Of a stretch of DNA of 64,000 nt, positions 33,491 to 42,626 are shown piece after piece. How positions within the stretch are numbered: position 1 is the first letter of the stretch; the number at the start of each line of letters is the position of its first letter. The stretch covers positions 1 to 64,000 of the forward strand of contig NZ_JARGZA010000004.1 in the NCBI RefSeq assembly GCF_030973515.1, in the 5' to 3' direction. Made by a program: the position numbers and the translations under genes. Source of the DNA: Jannaschia maritima. Its GTDB lineage: Bacteria > Pseudomonadota > Alphaproteobacteria > Rhodobacterales > Rhodobacteraceae. The notes under the pieces were generated by a model that had not been told where the DNA came from, ran no database searches, and saw nothing but the letters and a program-made list of their open reading frames with translations.

Positions 33491-34690
33491 TCAGTCCAAC
33501 CGGAAGGTCAGGCATTTAAGGTATCCGCTTTCGGCCAGTTGCGGATGCACGGGGTGGTCGGGACCCGCGAAGCCGGTGCGGACCAACTGCGCGCGGCGGC
33601 CCGCGCGTCCGATCCCGCGGATGCTGGCGGCGCGGAACTTGTCCAGATCGGCGGCGTGCGAACACGAGCAGAGCGTCAGGACCCCCCCGCCCGCCACGAG
33701 GGCGGCGGACAGGCGCGCCGTGCGTTCGTAGGCGCGCAGCCCCTTCTCCAACGCGGGCTTGGCGGGGGCGAAGGCGGGGGGGTCGGCCACCACGACGTCG
33801 AACGTCTCGCCCGCCAACGCTTCCATCGCGGCGAAGGCGTCGGCCTTGCGCATGTCCAGGCGGTCGGCGACGCCCATCGCCTCCGCCCCCCCGCGGGCCA
33901 GGTCGAGCGCGGGGGCGGACCCGTCGACGGCCAGAGCGGAAGCGGCGCCCTGCGCCAGCGCGGCCAAGCCGAAGCCCCCGACATGGCTGAACACGTCCAG
34001 GACGCGCTTGCCCCGGGCCAGCCGCGCCACGAAGGCGTGGTTGGCTCGCTGGTCGTAGAACAGCCCCGTCTTCTGCCCGCCGAGCAGGTCCGCCAGATAG
34101 ATCGCGCCGTTCATCGGCACGCGGACGGGTTCGGACACGGTTCCCAGCAGCACCGCCGACGCGTCGTCCAGCCCTTCGGCGGCGCGGGCCCGCCCGGTGG
34201 CGGACTTCACGACGGCCCGGGCGCCCATCGCGACCAGGACGTCGACGAACAGGTCCATCCGGGCGTCGGCCCAGGCGGCGTTGGGCTGCACGACGAAGGT
34301 GTCGCCGAACCGATCGATCACGACGCCGGGCAGGCCGTCCGCTTCCGCGTGGACGAGGCGATAGAAGGGCGCGTCGAACAGCGCTTCGCGCAGCGACAGC
34401 GCGGTGGCCAGGCGATCCGCCAGCCAGTCGCGGTCGACGATCGCGGCCGGATCGCGGTCCAGCACGCGGACGGGGATGCGGCTGTCGGGGGTGACGGCGG
34501 CGCAGGCCAGCGGGGTGCGGTTCGCGTCCTCCAGCACCGCGACGGTGCCGGGGGCCAGCGCCCGTGTGCGGCGGTCCAGCACCACCTCGTCGGCGAAGGC
34601 CCAGGGGTGGCCCCAGCGGATGCGGCGGGCGTCCACCTTCGGGCGCAGGCGGATCGTCGGGCGGGGGGGTGCGTCGGAATCGTCGTCCAT
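33491..34690 (-). CDS. RlmI-type rRNA methyltransferase, RSP_2647 family
   Basis: A 399-residue SAM-dependent 23S rRNA-type methyltransferase. It opens with a PUA-like segment (about 12-80, RIRWGHPWAFADEV), followed by a methyltransferase domain with VLDVFSHVGGFGLAALAQG (SAM motif I) and DVVVADPPAFAPAK (motif IV); a CSCSH motif near residue 350 may be catalytic, as in m5C enzymes. Family members modify large-subunit rRNA, but the exact site is not predictable. It is followed 4 bases later by the PIN gene. Confidence 0.88.
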   Translation of the reverse strand: MDDDSDAPPRPTIRLRPKVDARRIRWGHPWAFADEVVLDRRTRALAPGTVAVLEDANRTPLACAAVTPDSRIPVRVLDRDPAAIVDRDWLADRLATALSLREALFDAPFYRLVHAEADGLPGVVIDRFGDTFVVQPNAAWADARMDLFVDVLVAMGARAVVKSATGRARAAEGLDDASAVLLGTVSEPVRVPMNGAIYLADLLGGQKTGLFYDQRANHAFVARLARGKRVLDVFSHVGGFGLAALAQGAASALAVDGSAPALDLARGGAEAMGVADRLDMRKADAFAAMEALAGETFDVVVADPPAFAPAKPALEKGLRAYERTARLSAALVAGGGVLTLCSCSHAADLDKFRAASIRGIGRAGRRAQLVRTGFAGPDHPVHPQLAESGYLKCLTFRLD

Positions 34691-34733
34691 CGCCCGCGCC
34701 TTATCGGCTGCGGGCGGCGGACGGAAGCGTCGA

Positions 34734-34886
34734 TCAGGCGGTGCGGGCCTTCGCGGGATGCCCGACGCCGGACAGGCCGCGCAGGCTGGCGACGAGGCGG
34801 CGCGCGCCGCGGCGCAGGGCTTCGGCGCGCATGTGGCGGGCCCGACGCTCGATGGCGATCAGGTCGACGGTGTTCACGGTATTCAT
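34734..34886 (-). CDS. Small basic RSP_7527-family protein
   Basis: A 50-residue protein that begins at the ATG at 34886 behind a near-perfect AGGAGAAGACC. The chain MNTVNTVDLIAIERRARHMR is an exact fit to the start of the RSP_7527 family of tiny basic proteins, DUF1127-like in character. Short amphipathic basic helix, probably cytosolic and RNA- or protein-binding by analogy with DUF1127. Function unknown. Confidence 0.85.
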   Translation of the reverse strand: MNTVNTVDLIAIERRARHMRAEALRRGARRLVASLRGLSGVGHPAKARTA

Positions 34887-35036
34887 GGTCTTCTCCTTCG
34901 CGGGACCGGCGTCACGTCGCCGGACCCATCGTTTCGGTGCGTTCCTCCCCCGACACCCGACCTAGGGGGCGAGGCGGCCGACCACCAATGCCGGGCGCGA
35001 AACCCCGCCATGCGCCGCACGCATCCGCGCGGCGGG

Positions 35037-36227
35037 TCAGAGCGCGGGGAGGTCCGGCAGGTCGTCGAGATCGGGCAGGTCGGGCAAGTCCGGGAGATCG
35101 GGCAGGTCCGCCGCCGCGGGCATCGGCGCTGCAGGCGTCCGGTGGGCGGAATCGGGAAGGGCCGGGGCTTTCGGCGCCTGGGCGGGCACGGTGCCGGCGG
35201 CACCCGTCAGGACCGGCAGGGTCGCGGTTTCCTCCGACGGATCCGCCCCGTCGACAGAGGCCTCCCCCCCGTCGCCGACCTTCACCGCACGCAAGCCGTT
35301 CTTCTGGCCCAAACGGCCCGGGATCGTGCCCGCGCTCCGGCGCGGACCGGGCCGGCCGCCGCCGAGGGTCCCGCCGCACAGGGTGAGGCGGGACAGCGCG
35401 CCCGCGGGCAGCGGGATCGTGTCGCCGACCTTCAGGCCGACCAGCTGCGACAACGGCAGGGTGATCGGCGGCAGCATCGCTTCCAACCGCACGCGTCCGT
35501 TCGACAGCACGTCCTCCGGGGTGCGCGCGGGGGGCGGGGCCGCGGGGGGCGGGGCCTTCGCCGCCGCCGCGGGCTCGGCCGCAGGCGCGGGCAGGCCCGG
35601 GCGCAGCGAGGCGGGCAACAGCAGGATGACCGTCACGTCGCGGGCGCCCATGCCGACCGTCAGCGATGCCGTGCAGCGGATCACCGTTTCGGCCCGGACG
35701 TCCAGCGCGAGCGATCGGCCGCTCGTCAGGTGCCGGGCGGGATCCAGCTTGGCGATGCGGGTCACGCCGAGGGCTTCCGCCAGTTCCCCGAGCAGGGCCG
35801 CGGCGAAGGGACGCGACAGCGCCGCGTCGATGCGCGTGGGCTTGCGGGCCGCCCGGCCCGGACCGTCCACGCGACCCAGGGTCTGCACCTCGACCAAGGC
35901 GTCCACCAGGGCGCAGTCGATGGCTATGGCCCCGACGGGGGCGCCGTCCGCCGCCGTCAGCGGCAGCACCATCGTCGGATCCGGCAGGGCCTCGAAGGCC
36001 GGCCCCGCATCCGGCCTGTCGGTGTCGCAGGCCGTCACCTCGACGTCCAGGCCGGCCATGCGCGCCCCGGTCCGGTTCAGGGCGTCGCGCGTCATGGCGA
36101 CGAGCCCGGGCACGGCCTCCGCCGCCCCGTCGGTCGCGGCGGGAGCGATCAGCCTTGCCATGCGCCGGAGCGCGGGATTGAACGAATCGGCGGACATGAG
36201 ACCCGTGCCTGAGAACGCCCCGGTCAT
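35037..36227 (-). CDS. FliM/FliN-like SpoA-domain protein with DLP-repeat tail
   Basis: A 396-residue protein (386 if the ATG at 36197 is used). The N-terminal half resembles the FliM middle domain (ARLIAPAATDGAAEAVPGLV, LTSGRSLALDVRAE); a FliN-type SpoA domain follows (about 230-290, LPLSQLVGLKVGDTIPLPAG). An Ala/Pro linker separates them. The tail consists of repeated Asp-Leu-Pro units (about 375-396). No flagellar genes are near. It lies downstream of the transporter-kinase gene in the same direction, 76 bases after it; a switch-like partner of that system is a guess. Confidence 0.72.
   Translation of the reverse strand: MTGAFSGTGLMSADSFNPALRRMARLIAPAATDGAAEAVPGLVAMTRDALNRTGARMAGLDVEVTACDTDRPDAGPAFEALPDPTMVLPLTAADGAPVGAIAIDCALVDALVEVQTLGRVDGPGRAARKPTRIDAALSRPFAAALLGELAEALGVTRIAKLDPARHLTSGRSLALDVRAETVIRCTASLTVGMGARDVTVILLLPASLRPGLPAPAAEPAAAAKAPPPAAPPPARTPEDVLSNGRVRLEAMLPPITLPLSQLVGLKVGDTIPLPAGALSRLTLCGGTLGGGRPGPRRSAGTIPGRLGQKNGLRAVKVGDGGEASVDGADPSEETATLPVLTGAAGTVPAQAPKAPALPDSAHRTPAAPMPAAADLPDLPDLPDLPDLDDLPDLPAL
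35041..35112 (-). repeat. Short tandem repeats encoding DLP units
   Basis: The 3' end of the SpoA-domain gene is an imperfect tandem array of 9-base units (DNA pattern close to GACCTGCCC) that encode a run of Asp-Leu-Pro with an occasional Asp-Asp. Such arrays change length easily by slippage, so the tail length may vary between strains. Confidence 0.75.
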
Positions 36228-36303
36228 GCATTCAACTGGTTAACATATGCTTCTGACGGCCCGGCCGCGCCGGCATCCCCGCGGCGGGCGGGTTCCCCGC
36301 GCC

Positions 36304-38961
36304 TCACTGGGCGGCGATGGCCCGGCCTGCGGCCCGGGGGATCCGCACGCGGAACGCGCCCCCGTCCCGTCCCGGCAGATAGGCGATCGAACCGCCCAGC
36401 CGGTCCATTACCTCGCGGCAGATCGCCAGGCCCAGGCCCGCGCCCCCGGCATGGGCGTCGTCCGTCAGGCGGGCGAACTTCTCGAACGCGAGCGCGCGAT
36501 CTTCGGGCGCGATGCCCGATCCGTTGTCCACGAAATCGACCGCGACGACCGCGCCGCCGGGTTCCGCGCGGATGGTCAGGCGGGGGGCTTCGGCGTCGCA
36601 ATACTTGGCCGCGTTGGCGATCAGGTTGATGAACACCTGCAGGAGCCTGTCGGGATCGGTCGTCACGCGCACGGCCTCGCCCGCGGGGTCGCGGTCGATT
36701 GCCAGCGCCCCCGGCCCGTCCGGCGCCGCGGCCAGGACGGCGCGGTCGAGGACGTCCGCGAGGGTGACGTCCTGCAATGACAGGACGACCTGGCCGCTTT
36801 CGAGGACGCCCAGGTCCAGCAGGTCGTCCAGCAGACGGGTGAGGCGGCGGCTTTCCTCCCCCACGATCGCGGCATAGCGCGCCCGCTCGGGCGGCGGCAG
36901 ATCCTCGACCGCCAGGATCTCGGCGAAGGCGCGGATCGAGGTCATCGGGGTCCGAAGCTCGTGGCTGACCTGGGACAGGAAGGCGTCCTTCTGGGCCGAG
37001 ATCCGGGTCAGCTTCGCGTTGGCCTGGCGCAGCTCCGCGGCGGTGCGTTCCAGTTCGCGCGACTGGGCCTGGAGGCGGGCGGACTGCTCCAACGCTTCCG
37101 CGGTCTCGTCGGCGGCGTTCATCAGATCCTCCACCGAAACGGGGCGGCGTCCGCTGATGTCGGCCACCATCGCGTGCGCGGTGGCCGCGCCGACCGATCC
37201 GGCCAGCCTGCGCTCGACGGCGTCCATCAGGTCCGCGGTCGGCAGCGGGGTGTCGCCGTCGCGGCCCTGCGCGCGCGCCTGGCCCGCGAACAGGGCGCGC
37301 GCCTCGCGGTAGCCGAGGATGCGCTGGGCCATCAGCATCAGATCCTCCGCCCCCGCGAGGCCGCCCCGCGCGGCGGGACGGGCGGCATCGCCCGTGGCGT
37401 GGTCGAAGCGCGCCGCCTGCAGGCGTTCCAGGTCCGTGGGCTCGGTCAGGAGCGACACGACCGCCAGGAGTACGACGTTCGCGCCGAGCGACAGGACCAG
37501 CGCGGTGACGAGCGGGTCGCCCTGCAGGCCGAACATCGCCTGCGGCCGCAGCCAGGCCAGGCCGAACGGCCCGTCCGCCATCAGGCCCGACAGGACCGGA
37601 CCGTCGAAGACCGGCAGCAGCATCGTCCACAGCCAGACGAGGAACCCCGCGCCGATCCCGACCGCGGCGCCCGCGCGCGTGGCGTCGCGCCAGAACAGGC
37701 CCGCCAGCAGGGCCGGCAGGATCTGCGCCAGCCCCACGAAGCTGACCAGCCCGATCGCGGCCAGGGCCGCCGTGCCGCCCGTCACGCGGTAGTAGGCCCA
37801 GCCCATCGCCACCACGAGGACGATGGCCGCCCGCCGCGCGCGCAGCGCCACCGCCCGCATGTCGCCCGACATCGTGGCCCCCGCCATCCCGCGCCGCGCC
37901 AGCCAGAGCGGCATGACCACGTGGTTCGACAGCATCGTGGCCAGCGCCACGGCGGTCACGATCACCATGGACGTGGCCGAGGAGAAGCCGCCGAGGAACG
38001 CCAGCATCGCCAGGTCCCCCTGCCCCGCGGCCAGGGGCAGCGTCAGGACGAAGAGGTCGGGGTTGCCGTCGGGCAGGCGCGCCAGCCCCGTCGCGGCGAT
38101 GGGCACGACGAACAGGCACATCGCCATCAGATAGGCCGGGAACGCCCAGGACGCGGTGAACAGGTGCGCGGGGTCCGAGTTCTCGACCACGGTGATGTGG
38201 AACATGCGCGGCAAGCAGATCACGGCGGCGGCGGACACGAAGATCAGCCCGGCCCAGCGCCCCGATGCCGCCTGCCAGTCGGACAGGGGCGAGGCGGCGA
38301 CCACGTCCCAGGTCGCCCGGATGCCGTCGTTCAGGTGCCACACCACGAAGGCCCCCACCGACAGGAGCGCGATCAGCTTGACCACGGCCTCCACCGCGAT
38401 GGCGGACACGATGCCGTCGTGCCGTTCGCCCGCGTCCAGGCGGCGCGTGCCGAACAGGATGGTGAACAGCGCCAGCCCCCCCGCGACGGACAGGCCGAGC
38501 CAGACGGGATCCGCCGCGACCGGCCCCTGCGCGAAGGCCCGCACGCTGAGGGTGACGGATTGCAGTTGCAGGGCGATGTAGGGCGTGGCGCCCACGACGC
38601 AGAGCAGCGTGACGAGGGCCGCCAGGGCGGGCGACTTGCCGAACCGGGCCGACAGGAGGTCGGCGATGGAGGTGATCCGCTCCGCCCGCCCGATGGCCAC
38701 CAGCCGGCGCAGGATCCACCACCAGCCGACGAAGACCAGCGTCGGGCCCAGGTAGATGGTCATGAACTCCAACCCCGACCGCGCGGCGTAGCCCACCGCG
38801 CCGTAGAAGGTCCAGGCGGTGCAATAGACCGACAGCGACAGGGTATAGACGAGCGGCCCGCGCAGGAGGCGGTTGCCGGGCCGGCGTTCCGCCACGAAGG
38901 CGATCGTGAACAGGAAGGCGACATAGGCCAGGCAGGCCAGCGCCAGCCGTTCGGCGGTCAT
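36304..38961 (-). CDS. Sodium:solute symporter-type sensor histidine kinase
   Basis: An 885-residue fusion: about 12 membrane helices of the SSS (SLC5) fold (residues 1-505), a linker of STAC type (about 515-610), a coiled coil (615-655), HisKA with the phospho-His in SQVSHELRTPMTS (His667) and HATPase (VFINLIANAAKYC, VDNGSGIAPED, GGAGLGLAICREVMDRLGG). The architecture is that of CbrA/CrbS kinases, in which the transporter part senses or imports a small solute; the substrate here is unknown. It starts 7 bases after a small membrane gene that overlaps the receiver gene. Output is likely through the stand-alone receiver next door. Confidence 0.92.
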   Translation of the reverse strand: MTAERLALACLAYVAFLFTIAFVAERRPGNRLLRGPLVYTLSLSVYCTAWTFYGAVGYAARSGLEFMTIYLGPTLVFVGWWWILRRLVAIGRAERITSIADLLSARFGKSPALAALVTLLCVVGATPYIALQLQSVTLSVRAFAQGPVAADPVWLGLSVAGGLALFTILFGTRRLDAGERHDGIVSAIAVEAVVKLIALLSVGAFVVWHLNDGIRATWDVVAASPLSDWQAASGRWAGLIFVSAAAVICLPRMFHITVVENSDPAHLFTASWAFPAYLMAMCLFVVPIAATGLARLPDGNPDLFVLTLPLAAGQGDLAMLAFLGGFSSATSMVIVTAVALATMLSNHVVMPLWLARRGMAGATMSGDMRAVALRARRAAIVLVVAMGWAYYRVTGGTAALAAIGLVSFVGLAQILPALLAGLFWRDATRAGAAVGIGAGFLVWLWTMLLPVFDGPVLSGLMADGPFGLAWLRPQAMFGLQGDPLVTALVLSLGANVVLLAVVSLLTEPTDLERLQAARFDHATGDAARPAARGGLAGAEDLMLMAQRILGYREARALFAGQARAQGRDGDTPLPTADLMDAVERRLAGSVGAATAHAMVADISGRRPVSVEDLMNAADETAEALEQSARLQAQSRELERTAAELRQANAKLTRISAQKDAFLSQVSHELRTPMTSIRAFAEILAVEDLPPPERARYAAIVGEESRRLTRLLDDLLDLGVLESGQVVLSLQDVTLADVLDRAVLAAAPDGPGALAIDRDPAGEAVRVTTDPDRLLQVFINLIANAAKYCDAEAPRLTIRAEPGGAVVAVDFVDNGSGIAPEDRALAFEKFARLTDDAHAGGAGLGLAICREVMDRLGGSIAYLPGRDGGAFRVRIPRAAGRAIAAQ

Positions 38962-38968
38962 GCCGGCG

Positions 38969-39163
38969 TCACCGGGCGTGGCGGGACAGCCACCAGGCCA
39001 GCGCGATCAGCACGGTCCAGGCGGCGAACAGATAGGCCATCCAGGGCGCGGTCGCCCCTGCCGCGCCGGGCGTGCCCGACAGCATCAGGTCCGGCAAGAG
39101 GAACAGCCCGACCCCCAGGAGCGGCAGGAGCCGCACAGCGTCGGTCCCGCGCGGCGCCTTCAC
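38969..39163 (-). CDS. Small membrane protein of the SSS-kinase operon
   Basis: A 64-residue protein with two membrane helices (about 10-29 and 42-60) and a basic C-terminus. Its GTG start overlaps the receiver stop (GTGA) and its stop precedes the transporter-kinase start by 7 bases, so it is co-translated with both. Homologous small genes commonly precede SSS-type transporters as DUF485-like partners; this one is too divergent for me to assign. Accessory subunit of the kinase is a guess. Confidence 0.7.
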   Translation of the reverse strand: MKAPRGTDAVRLLPLLGVGLFLLPDLMLSGTPGAAGATAPWMAYLFAAWTVLIALAWWLSRHAR

Positions 39164-39588
39164 GCGACCCGTCCGCGCGCGGCGAGCCGGGCGACGCGCT
39201 CGACCAGCTCGGCGTTCGAGAAGGGTTTGGTCATGAAGGCAGTCACGCCCAGCGCCTCCGCCCGTTCGCGGTCCTTAGCCTGCCCCTTGGCGGTCAGCAT
39301 CAGGACGGGCAGCCGGGCCAGCGGCCCTTCGCGGACCGCCGCGAGGATGTCGAACCCCGAGCGGCCCGGCAGCATGACGTCGAGCACCACGACGTCGGGG
39401 CGGTGCCGTTCGACCGCCGCGACCGCGCTGGTGCCGTCCGAATGGGTCGAGACGTGCCACCCCGCCCGGCCCAGGAGGAAGGCGATGGCGGTGGCGATGT
39501 TGGGCTCGTCCTCGATCAGCAGGACATGGCCGGGGGTCCCTCCGTTCGGGGCGGCCACCTCGGCGGACGTTCGGCCTGGATGCGTCAT
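39160..39588 (-). CDS. Stand-alone receiver protein
   Basis: A 142-residue receiver domain with no DNA-binding part: Glu26-Asp27 in LLIEDEPN, phospho-acceptor Asp70 in VVVLDVMLPGRSG, Thr in MLTAKG and Lys in FMTKPFS. It belongs to the SSS-kinase operon, so it is the obvious phosphotransfer partner. Start at the ATG at 39588 with GGGGAGG upstream. Output must pass through another protein; the adjacent ScfR-type regulator is the nearest candidate. Confidence 0.88.
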   Translation of the reverse strand: MTHPGRTSAEVAAPNGGTPGHVLLIEDEPNIATAIAFLLGRAGWHVSTHSDGTSAVAAVERHRPDVVVLDVMLPGRSGFDILAAVREGPLARLPVLMLTAKGQAKDRERAEALGVTAFMTKPFSNAELVERVARLAARGRVA

Positions 39589-39625
39589 GGCCGGCCTCCC
39601 CTCCGTCCACGTCTGTTCGACACAC

Positions 39626-40876
39626 TCACCCACCGGCCCCGTCCTGTCCAGCCCCGGTCAGGGACGGCTCGCGCCGCGCGGGGCAGCCGGTGCGGGGGCA
39701 GACCCGGCAGCCGGGTCCCACGGGCAGGGGCGTCGCATCCGCGCGTCCCGCCGCCCGCGTCACCATCATGGTCGCTTCCAGCACGGGACCGTGGGTGGTG
39801 CCGGCCGCGACCTCCACCGCCGCGTCGGCGATCCAGACCGCGTCGTCCGGCGTCGCGAGATAGGTGCGGATCGGATGCATCGGCCGGGCGAAAGCGGCAT
39901 GGACGGGCCAGAGCGCGCAGCCCGAGCCGGCGGAGGGCAGGACGAAGCCCGCCACGTCGCGCCGTCGCAGCACGGCGCCCGCCGCGTCGCAGACCACCAG
40001 CCCCCGGGCGGGATCGAGCGCCGCGATCCGCCGCAGGACCAGGGGCACCGGGACGCCCGCGGCGGCGGCCAGGTCCGCCGGGATCGCGGCGGGGTCCGGT
40101 CGCGGCAGGGCCGCCGCATCGGCGCGGTCGCGTTCGAGGGCGGCGGAGGCCAGGCCGCGCGCATCGGGCGGCAGGTCCGCCACCAGGGCCCGGACATCCG
40201 CGGGCGCACCCCCCGGCTCCGGGCGCGGCCGCGCGGACAGGAACGCCTGCGCGACCTCCGCCGGGGTGCCGTGCTCCGCCCGCTCCCCCTGGGCGTCGAA
40301 GAACCCGGTCATCCCCTCCGCCGCCCGTGCCAGCCGGCGCGATTCCACGTCGAGGTTGTCGTGGAACCGCCGCAGCCAGGCGGCGTCCAGCGTCGGCGAC
40401 TGGGCCAGGATCGACGCGGTGGCGCGCACGGAGCTGACGGTCGACAGGATCTCGTGCATCGCGTCGGCCAGGGCGGGGTCGTTCGCCAGGCGATCCGACA
40501 GCGCGGCGATGCGGGCGCGGTCCCGTTCGGCGCGACCGACCAGTTCCGCCACCAGACGGGCCCAGTCGGGAAAGCGCCTGACGAGTTCCGGCGCGTCGCC
40601 CACCACCCCGTCGCCGAGCCCGGATTGCCGGGCCGCGACGCGCAGCGCATCCAAAAGCTCCGGCTCCCCGTCGCCAAGCAACTGCGCCCGGTCCACGCCG
40701 AGCACCTCCGCCAGCCGTCCCAGGAGGGCCCCGGCGACGGGGCGGCGGTCGTGCTCGATCAGGTTGAGGTAGGACGGCGAGATGCCTGCCGCCGCGGCGG
40801 TCTGCCCTTGACGCAGACCCAGCGTCAGCCGCCGTTCGCGGATGCGCGCACCCGTCGGCGTGGCCCGTTCCCCCAT
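39626..40876 (-). CDS. ScfR/RamB-type XRE transcriptional regulator
   Basis: A 416-residue regulator with an N-terminal XRE helix-turn-helix (about 10-65, IRERRLTLGLRQGQTAAAAG and SPSYLNLIEHDRRPV) and a long C-terminal domain of the short-chain fatty acyl regulator family. The tail has a Cys cluster (GCRVCPRTGCPAR) that could bind metal or cofactor. The relatives ScfR and RamB control short-chain acyl-CoA and acetate metabolism. It heads the operon with the receiver and SSS-kinase, and is divergent from the ABC importer that leads to acs. ATG at 40876 behind GAGGGGGG is the better start. Confidence 0.88.
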   Translation of the reverse strand: MGERATPTGARIRERRLTLGLRQGQTAAAAGISPSYLNLIEHDRRPVAGALLGRLAEVLGVDRAQLLGDGEPELLDALRVAARQSGLGDGVVGDAPELVRRFPDWARLVAELVGRAERDRARIAALSDRLANDPALADAMHEILSTVSSVRATASILAQSPTLDAAWLRRFHDNLDVESRRLARAAEGMTGFFDAQGERAEHGTPAEVAQAFLSARPRPEPGGAPADVRALVADLPPDARGLASAALERDRADAAALPRPDPAAIPADLAAAAGVPVPLVLRRIAALDPARGLVVCDAAGAVLRRRDVAGFVLPSAGSGCALWPVHAAFARPMHPIRTYLATPDDAVWIADAAVEVAAGTTHGPVLEATMMVTRAAGRADATPLPVGPGCRVCPRTGCPARREPSLTGAGQDGAGG

Positions 40877-41107
40877 GTACACCCCCCTCGCCGCGGTGCC
40901 GCATGTTTTCGCCGCACCCGCGCGTGGAGGTTTTTACAACGATACGACGGACACGGTAAGTATCTTCACAGAATTACCGCAGGTTCGATACGGGGCGTTG
41001 CCAGATGACCCCTCAATCGGGATACAAGCCGCGTGCGTCCATTCGATGGACACGCGCCTTCGGTCGATGGGAGCGATCGACGGGCGAACTTCACAGGGAG
41101 GGTCTTC

Positions 41108-42484
41108 ATGACCAAAGGCAACTTCACACGTCGCGGCGTGCTGCGCACCGGCGCGGCGGCGGGTACCGGCCTCGCGGCGCCGACGATCTTCACCGGCGCG
41201 GTTTGGGCCGACGCCCATACCGGCTTCACCAACGCGCCCCAGGGCGACACCGTCACGCTGGGCTTCAACGTGCCCCAGTCCGGCCCCTATGCCGACGAGG
41301 GCGCCGACGAGCTGCGCGCCTTCGAGCTGGCGGTCGAACACCTGAACGGCGAAGGCGACGGCGGGATGCTGTCCACCTTCTCCGAGCAGAACCTCGACGG
41401 CACCGGCATCATGGGCAAGCGGGTCGAGTTCGTGACCGGCGACACCCAGACCAAGTCCGACGCCGCCCGCGCCTCCGCCCGCTCGATGATCGAGCGCGAC
41501 GGCGCGATCATGGTTTCCGGCGGCTCGTCCTCGGGCGTGGCCGTGGCCGTGCAGGCGCTGTGCCAGGAAGCGGGCATCATCTTCATGGCGGGCCTGACGC
41601 ACGCCAACGACACGACCGGCAAGGACAAGCGGGCGAACGGCTTCCGCCACTTCTTCAACAGCTACATGTCCGGTGCCGCGCTGGCCCCGATCCTGGCCGC
41701 GCAATACGGGAACGACCGCAAGGCGTACCACCTGACGGCGGACTACAACTGGGGCTACACGACCGAGCAGGCGGTGCGCGAGTCGACCGAAGCCCTGGGC
41801 TGGGAAACGGTGAACACCGTCCTGACACCCCTGACCCAGACGGACTTCAGCTCCTACATCACGCCCGTCCTGCAGTCGGACGCCGACATCCTGGTGCTGA
41901 ACCATTACGGCGGCAACATGGTCAACTCGCTGACCAACGCCGTGCAGTTCGGCCTGCGGGATCGTCAGGTCAACGGCAAGCAGTTCGAGATCGTCGTTCC
42001 GCTGTATTCCGAGCTGATGGCGCGGGGCGCGGGTCAGAACATCGCGGGCATCCTGGGGTCCCAGAACTGGGACTGGAAGCTCGAGAACCAGCTGGGCGAC
42101 CGGTATTCCGGCACGAACGCGTTCGTGCAGTCCTTCGGCACGAAGTACGGCTTCCCGCCGTCCCAGGCCGCGCATACCTGCTACGTGCAGACGCTGCTCT
42201 ATGCCGACGCCGTGCAGCGCGCGGGCAGCTTCAACCCCTGCGCGGTGGTCGAGGCGCTGGAAGGCTTCGAGTTCGACGGCCTGGGCAACGGCCCCACGCT
42301 GTATCGCGCCGAGGATCACCAGTGCTTCAAGGACGTCGTCGTGGTGCGCGGCAAGGAGAACCCGGAGAACGAGTTCGACCTGGTCGAGATCGTCGAGGTC
42401 ACGCCGGTCGACCAGGTGACCTATGCCCCCGACCACCCGCAGTTCGCGGGCGGCTCGCTGGGCGAGTGCAACCCGGGCGCCTGA
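41108..42484 (+). CDS. Liv-type ABC transporter substrate-binding protein
   Basis: A 458-residue periplasmic binding protein of the branched-chain amino acid/amide family (Peripla_BP_6). The start carries a twin-arginine signal (FTRRGVLRTGAAAGTGLAAP) with the cleavage near AWADAH; Tat export is likely. The ligand domain shows VTLGFNVPQSGPYADEGADE and VSGGSSSGVAVAVQALCQE. Four cysteines in the mature part are unusual for this class. Start at the ATG at 41108 with GGGAGG. It is followed by permeases and ATPases and then acs, so the substrate may be a short-chain acid or amino acid; no direct evidence. Confidence 0.88.
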   Translation: MTKGNFTRRGVLRTGAAAGTGLAAPTIFTGAVWADAHTGFTNAPQGDTVTLGFNVPQSGPYADEGADELRAFELAVEHLNGEGDGGMLSTFSEQNLDGTGIMGKRVEFVTGDTQTKSDAARASARSMIERDGAIMVSGGSSSGVAVAVQALCQEAGIIFMAGLTHANDTTGKDKRANGFRHFFNSYMSGAALAPILAAQYGNDRKAYHLTADYNWGYTTEQAVRESTEALGWETVNTVLTPLTQTDFSSYITPVLQSDADILVLNHYGGNMVNSLTNAVQFGLRDRQVNGKQFEIVVPLYSELMARGAGQNIAGILGSQNWDWKLENQLGDRYSGTNAFVQSFGTKYGFPPSQAAHTCYVQTLLYADAVQRAGSFNPCAVVEALEGFEFDGLGNGPTLYRAEDHQCFKDVVVVRGKENPENEFDLVEIVEVTPVDQVTYAPDHPQFAGGSLGECNPGA

Positions 42485-42495
42485 CGCCCGCCCGG

Positions 42496-42514
42496 CCCCC
42501 GGCTCGACCGGGGG
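42496..42514 (+). terminator. Intercistronic hairpin after the binding-protein gene
   Basis: CCCCCGG, loop CTCGA, CCGGGGG is a seven-pair GC stem 12 bases after the binding-protein stop, inside the operon. Hairpins here typically stabilise or partly attenuate so that the binding protein is made in excess over the membrane parts. Confidence 0.55.
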
Positions 42515-42626
42515 ACCCGTCCGACCCGGTAGGACGCCCTCGAACACGGCGCGCGGCCCCCATCCGGGCCGCCGCCCACCCCACACGACACCCCATCCCC
42601 TTCCCCCACGCACGAGGACCGGACCG

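Noticed and set aside
36961-40437. An open frame of more than 1100 codons on the + strand across the SSS-kinase, receiver and ScfR genes
   Set aside because: It covers three intact minus-strand genes and is Arg/Gly/Pro-rich, the usual reverse image of GC-rich codons.
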